A stretch of 64,000 bases of DNA from Ruminococcus gauvreauii (lineage in GTDB: Bacteria > Bacillota > Clostridia > Lachnospirales > Lachnospiraceae), in assembly GCF_025151995.1 (NCBI RefSeq), contig NZ_CP102290.1, forward strand, positions 62,001 to 126,000. The letters run 5' to 3'. Positions 18,430 through 26,800 of the stretch are shown here, one piece after another. The notes beneath the pieces were generated by a model that was not told the DNA's origin, searched no databases, and worked only from the letters and a program-made list of their open reading frames with translations. The position numbers were made by a program, and so were the translations under genes. Positions within the stretch are counted from its first letter, which is position 1; every line of letters starts with the position of its first letter.

Positions 18430-19551
18430 TTAAACTGATGGAAGTTCGACGATAAACTCAGTAGTTCCGTTACTGCTTTCAGCCTTTATCTCACCGCCGT
18501 GCTTTACAACAATATCTTTCGCGATGGCAAGACCAAGTCCGGAGCCGCCGGTCGCACTGGATCTTGAGCTGTCCAGACGATAAAATTTGTCGAAGATCAC
18601 ATTAAGCTTGTCTTCCGGAATGTCACCCTTATTTTCAAATTTGACAACCGCCTTACCGGAAAGCTCCTGCGCTGAAATTGTTATGACACCGTTGCCTGCA
18701 CTATATGCTATGGCGTTTTTCAAAATGTTATTGAATACCCGTGCCAGCTTTTCTGAGTCACCGTACAATACCATATCTTCGGAGATCTTGTTTGCAATGT
18801 GCTTCCCACATGATTTCAGATGTGGATACAGCTCATCTGAAATCTGTGCCATCATATAGTAAAGATCAATACTTGTTTTTTTAAGAGGAATGGATTCCGA
18901 ATTGCTGCGTGCAATTTCAAAAAATTCATCAATCAAAGTTTCAAGTCGATTCGCCTTCTCCCATGCGATATGGATGTATTTTAATTTCTTCACATCAGTC
19001 ATATCCGGATTTTCATCCAAAAGGCTAAGATATCCTATAACTGAAGTGAGCGGAGTTTTTATATCATGAGCCAGATATACAATAAGATCATTCTTTTTCT
19101 GCTCGGCTTTCTGTGTCTCAAACGCCCGTGTTTTCAGTGTCTGCCTGACATGGTCCAATTTATGTTCGATAATTTCTAATTCGGGAGATAAGGATATCTG
19201 TGCGCCCTCCTCCATGAGCTGGTCAATGCCGTTCACAACTTCATCAAAATATCTTTTATATGATTTCAGCAGCATCTGAAATAGCAGAAACATAAAGAGA
19301 ATGATCGTTAGCGTAAGAATAAACTGCATGTTATTTCCTATTATTCGGAAATAGAGTAAGTTGGCATCAGTATCACTGATGTGAAGGATACGCGCAATGA
19401 AAACTGCTATTATATCAGCCAAATGTCCATGGCTAAGTAACCGCAGGAGCAGTACTGTAAGGGCAGCACCAATTGTTATACATAATCCTTTGCCAAATGT
19501 GATGCGGCTAAGCTTTGCATAGTTGTAATCTTTTTTTTTAAATTTCTTCAA
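18430..19551 (-). CDS. Sensor histidine kinase (VanS-like), TTG start
   Basis: About 373 aa from the TTG at 19549-19551, which overlaps the regulator gene by 14 bp. Two helices (about 17-35 and 65-90) flank only a short extracytoplasmic loop, so it likely senses at the membrane or through a partner. HisKA motif YLAHDIKTPLTSVIGYL carries the phospho-accepting His. The ATP lid shows NILKNAIAYSAG (N box), DKFYRLDSSRSSATGGSGLGLAIAKDIV (F and G boxes). Partner of the regulator at 19538-20245. Its position suggests control of the adjoining transporter genes. Confidence 0.9.
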   Translation of the reverse strand: MKKFKKKDYNYAKLSRITFGKGLCITIGAALTVLLLRLLSHGHLADIIAVFIARILHISDTDANLLYFRIIGNNMQFILTLTIILFMFLLFQMLLKSYKRYFDEVVNGIDQLMEEGAQISLSPELEIIEHKLDHVRQTLKTRAFETQKAEQKKNDLIVYLAHDIKTPLTSVIGYLSLLDENPDMTDVKKLKYIHIAWEKANRLETLIDEFFEIARSNSESIPLKKTSIDLYYMMAQISDELYPHLKSCGKHIANKISEDMVLYGDSEKLARVFNNILKNAIAYSAGNGVITISAQELSGKAVVKFENKGDIPEDKLNVIFDKFYRLDSSRSSATGGSGLGLAIAKDIVVKHGGEIKAESSNGTTEFIVELPSV

Positions 19552-20245
19552 TTTTGTATCCGACCCCCCAGACAGTTTTGATATATTTGGGTCTTTCACC
19601 GATATCCCCCATCTTCTCACGAAGATGGCGAATGTGTACGGTGAGGGTATTGTTGCTTTTAGTATAATATTCGCCTTGCCAAACTTCATGAAACAAATCC
19701 TCGGCACTGACTACACTGCCTTTGCGCTCCAGAAGAATACGAAGGATTGAAAACTCCGTTGGGGTTAGCAACAGGCTGTTTCCGTCAATCGTACATTCAT
19801 AAGTCTTGACATTCATAGTCAATCCCGCATATTCAAAGATTGCTTCTGTTACATGTGAGGCTGAGACTGTATTATATTTCTTGTATCGGCGAAGCTGTGC
19901 CTTCACCCTGGCCAGCAGTTCAAGCGGCCGAAAAGGCTTTGTAATATAATCATCTGCCCCAAGTGTCAGACCGGTAATTTTATCGGTTTCCGAATCTTTT
20001 GCCGTAAGCATGATCACAGGACAAGCGCATCCCTTATCTCTCACCATTTGGCATATTGAAAGACCACTGATATCTGGAAGCATAATGTCCAATATGACAA
20101 GGTCAAACTCCATGTTTTCCATATAGTCAAGCGCTTCTGCACCTGAGTAGAATTTATACACATCCAGATTTTCATTTTGGAGGTAGACTTCAATCAAGTC
20201 AGCAATTTCTTTCTCATCATCAACCACAAGTATTTTCTCGGCCAA
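19538..20245 (-). CDS. OmpR-family response regulator, TTG start
   Basis: 235 aa. Receiver domain with acidic pocket VVDDEKE, phospho-acceptor Asp in LVILDIMLPDISG (about residue 52), Thr in MLTAKD, Lys in YITKPFRP. The C-terminal winged helix (about 135-235) has LLTPTEFSILRILLE, NTLTVHIRHLREKMG and the terminal hairpin KTVWGVGYKIEE. The start is a TTG (20243-20245) nine bases after AGGAG; the nearby ATG is out of frame. First gene of the 20.2-9.7 kb cluster. Confidence 0.92.
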   Translation of the reverse strand: MAEKILVVDDEKEIADLIEVYLQNENLDVYKFYSGAEALDYMENMEFDLVILDIMLPDISGLSICQMVRDKGCACPVIMLTAKDSETDKITGLTLGADDYITKPFRPLELLARVKAQLRRYKKYNTVSASHVTEAIFEYAGLTMNVKTYECTIDGNSLLLTPTEFSILRILLERKGSVVSAEDLFHEVWQGEYYTKSNNTLTVHIRHLREKMGDIGERPKYIKTVWGVGYKIEEI

Positions 20246-20375
20246 AGCATTTTACTCCTTTTGTTTTATATTTTATATAGTATAGCAAATTTACTGCTTC
20301 CATTTATTCATTTGTGATTATAAAATCATTAATTTTTTCCTAAGGTACTACAAAGACTAAATAAGCGTTTCAATT

Positions 20376-22334
20376 CTATAACACATTTACCGGCGGAAGG
20401 CATATATAATTCTTACAAACGTAATATGTTGTTTTTTCATTCAGTAATTGAAACTCCGGCGTTTCTTCCTCCAGAATTTTTATATCCGCATACAGCGGAA
20501 GGCGGCTGATGATTTCTTCTTTTCTGTCCGTTTTCGACAATATAACGGTAATCTTCTGTGGGGGATAGTCATATAGCAGAAGTGCAGTCAGAAACATACA
20601 GTGTCCCGCCGGATAGTCTTGTGCCGCGCTGGACATATATGCAAGCTGATGCTCTGCTGCATTTTTATAATCTTCATTACCCGTGATCTGACATAGCCGT
20701 ACAAGACAGTAAGCCATCACGGAATTCCCGCTGGGTATCGCACCATCATAGGTTTCTTTCGGCCTCGTTATCAATCTGTCATTACGGTTCCCGTACAGAA
20801 AGAATCCTCCGCCATTTTGATCCGCAAACTGCCGCCGCGCTTCATTACAGATCTGTTGGGCACGCCTCAGATACTTTTCATCAGAGACCGCCTCGTAAAG
20901 GCTGAGCAAAGCGGCTGTATAATAGGCATACTCATCAAGAAATCCTCTTACATTCCCGGCTCCATCCCGGCAGCTGACAAAGAGTATCGTTCCGTCTGCC
21001 AGATATTTTTCGATGAAACACTGCGCCTGCATGGCAGATTGAAGATATCTTTCCTTTCCGGTGACCCGGTAAAGCAGCGCCATAGCAGAAAGCATCAGAG
21101 AATTCCATGTGGTAAGGACTTTATCATCCAGATGGAGTTTTGACCTTAACTGCCGATTCTCATATAAAAGCTTTTTTTCTTTATGGAATTTATCAGAAAT
21201 AGGATTTCCATTCAACAGGTTTGGTATATTTTTCCCCTCGAAGTTTCCCTTTTCAGTGATTCCGAAGTAACTGCAGAATTCCTCTCCCTTCTCCCTGCCG
21301 AGTATCTTACAAATTTCTTCATAATCCCAGACATAATACATGCCCTCCCTGCCCTCACTGTCCGCATCCTGGGCAGAGTAATATTCGCCCTCAGGTCCTG
21401 TCATTTCCCGTAAAATATACTCCGCAGTTTTTTCTGCCGTATCCAGGAACATGTTTTCTTCAGATATCTTAAATGCGGCTGAGTAAGCGATCATCAGCAG
21501 GGCATTATCATATAACATTTTCTCAAAATGAGGCACAAGATAAAAACGGTCTGTAGAATATCTGGAAAATCCATAGCCAATATGATCAAAGATTCCCCCT
21601 CTCCTCATCTGCTCCAGAGTCTTTCCCGCCTGATAAAATGTATCCTCACATCCAATCCGGGAATACAGCATAAGAAACATTAAATTATGGGGGGTTGGAA
21701 ACTTAGGCGCCAAACCAAACCCACCGTAATTCTTGTCAAAGGACCGCGTAAATAATTTGGCAGCCTGCCCGGGCAGCCCGCTGTCTATTTCTTTTTCAGA
21801 CCGCTTTTTTTCATTCTCTTCTGTACTGTCCTTACTTATTTTTATTTGGCTTAATATCTGTTCTGCCGACTGCAGCAAATCAGCTTTCTTATGTTTCCAA
21901 AGTCTATTGATCTCCAGTAACAGTTCCCGAAATCCCATCATGCCAGAGCGGTTCACAGGCGGAAAATACGTTCCCGCGTAGAAGGGCTTCTGCTCTGCCG
22001 TCATAAAAATACTCATAGGCCATCCCCCTCTGCCTGTCAGGGTCTGGCAGACTTCCATATACACACTGTCTATATCGGGCCGCTCTTCCCTGTCTACCTT
22101 GATGGAAATGAAACTTTGGTTTAGAATACCGGCAATTTCCTCATTTTCAAAACTCTCATGCGCCATCACATGACACCAGTGACAGGTACTGTATCCAATA
22201 CTTAAAAAAACCGGTTTATCTTCCTGCCTGGCTCTTTCAAACGCCTCATCAGACCATGGATACCAGTCGACAGGATTTTTGGCATGTTGTATTAGATACG
22301 GACTGCTTTGACCTCTTAAATGATTACTGCTCAT
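20376..22334 (-). CDS. DUF255 thioredoxin-like / glycosidase-fold protein (YyaL-like)
   Basis: 652 aa, full length for the family (bacterial YyaL, human SPATA20). The N-terminal thioredoxin-like domain starts NHLRGQSSPYLIQHAKNPVDWYPW and carries a CHWC motif near residue 50, followed by KVDREERPDID. The remaining 450 residues are the six-hairpin (alpha/alpha) barrel region with FDHIGYGFSRYSTD and DADSEGREGMYYVW. The biochemical role of the family is not established. Start ATG has AAAAGGAGG. It is not obviously linked to its neighbours; about 105 bp separate it from the kinase gene upstream. Confidence 0.9.
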   Translation of the reverse strand: MSSNHLRGQSSPYLIQHAKNPVDWYPWSDEAFERARQEDKPVFLSIGYSTCHWCHVMAHESFENEEIAGILNQSFISIKVDREERPDIDSVYMEVCQTLTGRGGWPMSIFMTAEQKPFYAGTYFPPVNRSGMMGFRELLLEINRLWKHKKADLLQSAEQILSQIKISKDSTEENEKKRSEKEIDSGLPGQAAKLFTRSFDKNYGGFGLAPKFPTPHNLMFLMLYSRIGCEDTFYQAGKTLEQMRRGGIFDHIGYGFSRYSTDRFYLVPHFEKMLYDNALLMIAYSAAFKISEENMFLDTAEKTAEYILREMTGPEGEYYSAQDADSEGREGMYYVWDYEEICKILGREKGEEFCSYFGITEKGNFEGKNIPNLLNGNPISDKFHKEKKLLYENRQLRSKLHLDDKVLTTWNSLMLSAMALLYRVTGKERYLQSAMQAQCFIEKYLADGTILFVSCRDGAGNVRGFLDEYAYYTAALLSLYEAVSDEKYLRRAQQICNEARRQFADQNGGGFFLYGNRNDRLITRPKETYDGAIPSGNSVMAYCLVRLCQITGNEDYKNAAEHQLAYMSSAAQDYPAGHCMFLTALLLYDYPPQKITVILSKTDRKEEIISRLPLYADIKILEEETPEFQLLNEKTTYYVCKNYICLPPVNVL

Positions 22335-22439
22335 GACGGTCCTCCTTTTCCATATTCCCCACTATCCATTCCCAAAAGTTTTGAAATCCATGCGTCTGAA
22401 TGTCCAGGTTCCTAAAGTTCTGAAAAAAACATCAGGTAT

Positions 22440-24998
22440 CTATATAAAATATCTTTTCAACAGGCGTGTCAATTCCGTAATCTCGACAGGCTTTGCAATA
22501 TGGGCATTCATACCGCACGCCAGGCATTGCCTGATATCTTCAGAAAAAGCATCTGCACTCATGGCAATGATCGGAATGGATGCAGCATCGGGATGATCCA
22601 GTCCGCGAATGGCTGTTGCAGCCTCATATCCTGTCATATGCGGCATTCGTATATCCATCAGAATGGCATCGTAATAACCTTCTGATGACCTCCCAAACTT
22701 GTCCAGACATATCCGGCCATCTTCTGCCCACTCCAGTTCCACGCCTAAATCGGCCAGCAATTCCCTTGCAACCTCCCAGTTGAGCTCATTATCTTCTGCC
22801 AGCAGGATCCGGCGTCCGGACAGGTCAATCTTCTGATCCGGCGTCCGGTTTCGTGATTCCTCGCTGCCCATATATTGACGCAAACTGTAAAATAAGGTTG
22901 ATTTAAACAAAGGCTTGGAAATAAAACCGCTGATCCCCGCCTCACGGGCTTCCGCCTCAAATTCACTCCAGTCGTATGCGGAAATCAGCAGAATCGGTAT
23001 CTCGTCTCCTAAATTACGCCGGATCTCTCTGGCGGTCTGAATGCCGTTCATGCCAGGCAGTCTCCAGTCTAATAGAATGATCTGATAATCATCTCTCTTT
23101 TTATGGTGCTGGATTGCCAGTTTGACAGCCTTTTCTCCACTCAGTGTCCATTCCGCCTTTATTCCAATCGACTTCAGTGCATTTGCCGCCGTCTGGCACA
23201 GCAGTTCGTCATCATCGACTACCAGCATACTCCAGGGAGGCAGAATCATATCCTCTTCTATCGACGCCGCCTTTTCAAAGTCAACCGTGATATGGAATTC
23301 CGTACCGACATCAGGTTCACTCTGCACATCAATCGTACCTTCCATTGCGTCCACTATATACTTTGTGATCGACATCCCCAGACCGGCGCCCTCAGTTTTA
23401 TGTATTCTGGCTTCGTCGGCACGACTGTAGGATTCATATAATTTTTCCAAAAATTCCGGCGACATACCGATTCCGTTATCCTTAACGCGAATATGGATTC
23501 GGACACAGCCGTCTCCTTTGGGAGATGCTTCCTCTGATAAAGATAATCGTATGAACCCTCCCTCAGGCGTGTACTTTGTCGCATTGGACAAAAGATTCAG
23601 TAAGATCTGATTCAGGCGCACACCATCGCACCACACGTTTTCCGTCATAATACTCTCAACGTGTATTTCAAAATTTTGTTTCTTTGCCTTCACCTGTGGC
23701 TGCATGATACTGACAATTCCTTCAACAACTTCCTTCAGGGAAACCTGATCTGTTGTCAGCGTCAGTTTACCACTCTCGATTTTAGACATATCCAATACAT
23801 CATTGATAAGCCCTAACAGATGTTTGCTTGACAGTGTGATCTTTCTCAGACAGTTCTTTACCTGTTCTTTGTCGTTTAAATGTGCAGTTGCGATCGCTGT
23901 CATACCGACGATTGCATTCATGGGTGTACGGATATCATGACTCATATTGGCTAAAAATTCACTTTTGGCTTTGTTTGCCTCAATCGCCACCTGACGCGTC
24001 TTCTCCAGTTCCTGCATCTGCAAGCGGGTCATGGAAAAATACCGAAGAAATATCAACGTCAGCAGGATTAATATAGAAGCACAGGCCAACAATGTAATGA
24101 ACATACGCTGGGTGCTCAGGCTGTTTATAGTCTCATCCAATATTCCGTAAGGCATGACTGATACCAGATACCACTCGGAACATGGCAAGGGTATGCCGTA
24201 AATCTGCAGCTCTTCACTATTTACTTCATATATTGTGGTATATTCTTTATGATCCCTCAGAGCTGCGCCGAATTCCTCAACAGAATTTTCTGCAGCTGAT
24301 ATGTCTGCGGAAGGATCGAGTTGCTGCTGCAGCTGATCAAAAAATCCCCACAATTCAGTGTTGGGATTTCGTATGACGAAACTCCCATCCGGCCGGATAA
24401 TATGATAGTATGTCAGCTGTCCCTCATCCTCCAAAGAAAGAAAATCGGTGATATAATCCAGCGGTACAGCTGCGACCAGACCGGTGCCCATATTGCCGTT
24501 CTGCATAGGATAATCTGCATCAACGCCAAACAGCACCACTTCATTGCCCGCCGCATCAACGCCTACCGCAACTCTCCGCTCCCTTCGATTTAATGCTTCG
24601 ACAAAGGGAGACGGATTAAGCGGCTGTATCGGTGTTCCGCTGAGTGTTTCAAAGTTCCCTTCCTCAGAACAGATCGCCAGATAATCAAAGCCCCTGACCT
24701 GTGCCCTGTATACAAGTTCCTCGTACAGACTTTCTGTATCGTAATTCTCTGCCAGGACCACCGATATGATGCCGTCCACCTGATCAAACCGCAGTTTGAT
24801 TATGTTTTCAAAATGTCTGGACATTTGTTCGTTCATTCCAGACATGTAGATTTCTCCGACTTCGTATATGGTCTTTTTGCTTTTTCGATTCATATAAATT
24901 CCCAGAATACTGAAAACAACTACACTGAAGAGCAGAAGCCCGATAAAGCTGTATATCAGAAACCGGGTGGTGGAATTTTTATTTTTACTGCTGCGCAT
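22440..24998 (-). CDS. Hybrid sensor histidine kinase with two receiver domains
   Basis: About 852 aa from the ATG at 24996-24998, which has GGGAGTGA at good spacing and overlaps the preceding stop. TM1 is about 14-38, an extracytoplasmic sensor of about 250 residues (Cache-like layout by length and flanking helices) precedes TM2 about 295-318. HisKA motif is NMSHDIRTPMNAIVGM, the ATPase lid DNGIGMSPEFLEKLYESYSRAD and GAGLGMSITKYIVD. Receiver 1 has VVDDDEL with Asp in LLDWRLPGMNG; receiver 2 has LAEDNELN with Asp in LMDIRMPHMTG. It is co-transcribed with the c-di-GMP regulator just upstream and probably signals to it. Confidence 0.92.
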   Translation of the reverse strand: MRSSKNKNSTTRFLIYSFIGLLLFSVVVFSILGIYMNRKSKKTIYEVGEIYMSGMNEQMSRHFENIIKLRFDQVDGIISVVLAENYDTESLYEELVYRAQVRGFDYLAICSEEGNFETLSGTPIQPLNPSPFVEALNRRERRVAVGVDAAGNEVVLFGVDADYPMQNGNMGTGLVAAVPLDYITDFLSLEDEGQLTYYHIIRPDGSFVIRNPNTELWGFFDQLQQQLDPSADISAAENSVEEFGAALRDHKEYTTIYEVNSEELQIYGIPLPCSEWYLVSVMPYGILDETINSLSTQRMFITLLACASILILLTLIFLRYFSMTRLQMQELEKTRQVAIEANKAKSEFLANMSHDIRTPMNAIVGMTAIATAHLNDKEQVKNCLRKITLSSKHLLGLINDVLDMSKIESGKLTLTTDQVSLKEVVEGIVSIMQPQVKAKKQNFEIHVESIMTENVWCDGVRLNQILLNLLSNATKYTPEGGFIRLSLSEEASPKGDGCVRIHIRVKDNGIGMSPEFLEKLYESYSRADEARIHKTEGAGLGMSITKYIVDAMEGTIDVQSEPDVGTEFHITVDFEKAASIEEDMILPPWSMLVVDDDELLCQTAANALKSIGIKAEWTLSGEKAVKLAIQHHKKRDDYQIILLDWRLPGMNGIQTAREIRRNLGDEIPILLISAYDWSEFEAEAREAGISGFISKPLFKSTLFYSLRQYMGSEESRNRTPDQKIDLSGRRILLAEDNELNWEVARELLADLGVELEWAEDGRICLDKFGRSSEGYYDAILMDIRMPHMTGYEAATAIRGLDHPDAASIPIIAMSADAFSEDIRQCLACGMNAHIAKPVEITELTRLLKRYFI

Positions 24999-26637
24999 TG
25001 ACGTTATCACTCCCTTTTTTGTCTTCATCCGTGTCTCTGTCCGGAAAATGTATCGTCACTTGATTTTTTGTGGCCTTTGCCTGATACATCATGCTGTCCG
25101 CCACTAGAAACAATTCCCTGGTTTTTCCTCTCCCATGTACCCCTCCAATGCTCACAGATACATGTATTTCAGGGTATTCATTGATCACCATCCGATCAAC
25201 AGAGCGTCTTATTCCCTCCAGTTTCTTCTCAAATGCATCTGCAGGGATACGGTAAAAAAGAATTACAAATTCATCACCGCCGTAACGGATTACAGCATCT
25301 GTTTTTCGAATACTCGATGATATCGTTTTGGCAACGCTTTGAAGCACACAATCACCTGCATAATGTCCATAATGATCATTGACACGTTTAAAATTATCAA
25401 CATCCATCACCACGACAGCTTCACTGTCTTCCTCTCCCTGAAAATATTCTTCAAAATAACGGCGATTGTAGATACCGGTCAGCGAATCAATATATAAGTA
25501 TTGCAGGTGTTGCTGACCTGCGGAAAATGAAGCGTATTCTTTGCGTGGAAATTTCAGGTTCTGAATGCTTTTCGTATCCTGTCCGATTGTGGTATCCATC
25601 AACTCGTGTTTCAGCCTGTCCGAAACTTCCTGCAGACACTGGATGAGAATCGGATGGAACGTTCCGCATTGTCCTTCTACAATCATTTTTAATGCTTCGT
25701 CCTGTGAATATGCCCTCTTGTAGCATCTTTTACTGGTCAACGCATCATACACATCAGCCAAACCAACCACCTGGGCGGCAATGGGTATTTGTTCTCCCTT
25801 TAATCCATCCGGATAACCATTGCCGTCATATCTTTCGTGATGCCACCGACAGATTTCCGAAGCTGTTTTGACAAACGGCAGTTCCTGCTGCTCAAACGGT
25901 AATTCCAACAGCATCCTGGCACCGACTGCCGAGTGGGTCTTAATCACTTCAAATTCCTCCGCAGTAAGGGGGCCCCGCTTATTCAGAATCGCATCGGAAA
26001 TCGATATTTTCCCTATATCATGCAGGGATGAGGCCGTACTTATTAAAGCAATCTCAGATTTTGTCAACGGATACCGGTCTGTCCTCTGAATCAGGCGTTC
26101 CAGCAGGTGTTCTGTAATGGTATTTACATGCATTACATGTAAACCGCTCTCTCCGTTGCGGAATTCTACAATATGAGACAGGATTGAAATCATGAGCTTA
26201 TTATTTCTTTCCTGCTCATAAAACTGTTCTGCGATAATCCTCTCCAGACGGTGTTGCCTGGCATATAAAAGCATCGTATTGGAAATCCGGCGATGGACGA
26301 TCGTAAAATCAAACGGCCGGCTGATATAGTCAAATGCCCCCAGATCGTAGGCTCGTTTAATATTTTCAGGAGAATCATCGGCGGAAATCATAATCACAGC
26401 AAGCGTATCATTCCAGTGGTATTTATTTATGTAAGTCAACACCTCAAACCCATCCATCTTCGGCATCATAATGTCCAAAAGCAGAAGTGAAAAATCCGAT
26501 CTGTGCTGTGAGAGAAGTGCAACTGCCTCTGCGCCGTTGCTGACCTCTATAATCTCATACTGATCTTCCAGAATAGCTGCCAGAAGAGACCGATTCATCT
26601 CTGAATCGTCCGCAATCAAGATTTTTTGTTTATCCAT
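24985..26637 (-). CDS. Response regulator with HD-GYP and GGDEF domains (c-di-GMP turnover)
   Basis: 550 aa in three modules. REC (1-125) has ADDSEMN and phospho-Asp in LLLDIMMPKMDG. The HD-GYP phosphodiesterase (about 150-345) has SSLHDIGKISI, HHERYDGNGYPDGL and LADVYDALTS. The diguanylate cyclase (about 375-535) has an intact RYGGDEFVI active site with an RKTD allosteric I-site exactly five residues upstream. So both synthesis and breakdown of c-di-GMP are possible in one phospho-regulated protein. The start ATG has only a weak ribosome binding site. It is transcribed just ahead of the hybrid kinase. Confidence 0.92.
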   Translation of the reverse strand: MDKQKILIADDSEMNRSLLAAILEDQYEIIEVSNGAEAVALLSQHRSDFSLLLLDIMMPKMDGFEVLTYINKYHWNDTLAVIMISADDSPENIKRAYDLGAFDYISRPFDFTIVHRRISNTMLLYARQHRLERIIAEQFYEQERNNKLMISILSHIVEFRNGESGLHVMHVNTITEHLLERLIQRTDRYPLTKSEIALISTASSLHDIGKISISDAILNKRGPLTAEEFEVIKTHSAVGARMLLELPFEQQELPFVKTASEICRWHHERYDGNGYPDGLKGEQIPIAAQVVGLADVYDALTSKRCYKRAYSQDEALKMIVEGQCGTFHPILIQCLQEVSDRLKHELMDTTIGQDTKSIQNLKFPRKEYASFSAGQQHLQYLYIDSLTGIYNRRYFEEYFQGEEDSEAVVVMDVDNFKRVNDHYGHYAGDCVLQSVAKTISSSIRKTDAVIRYGGDEFVILFYRIPADAFEKKLEGIRRSVDRMVINEYPEIHVSVSIGGVHGRGKTRELFLVADSMMYQAKATKNQVTIHFPDRDTDEDKKGSDNVNAQQ

Positions 26638-26746
26638 GATACTTCAATCTCTTTCATCATCATTTTACGATCTTAATTATAAATATACTTCCTGCAGACT
26701 GCAATAATCATATTGGACAGGTGTACACATAGCTGCGTGTTTTTTA

Positions 26747-26775
26747 CTGACAAACTGTCATATACGAAGTATAAT
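26747..26775 (+). promoter_or_regulatory. Promoter and overlapping palindrome of the GntR-like gene
   Basis: CTGACA and TATAAT are separated by exactly 17 bp and lie 26 bp before the start codon. A palindrome TGACA-AAC-TGTCA (26748-26760) covers the -35 element and would suit an autoregulatory operator. A further GTGTACAC palindrome lies at 26721-26728. Confidence 0.7.
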
Positions 26776-26800
26776 TGAATGTAAAAGGAAAGGAAGATGA

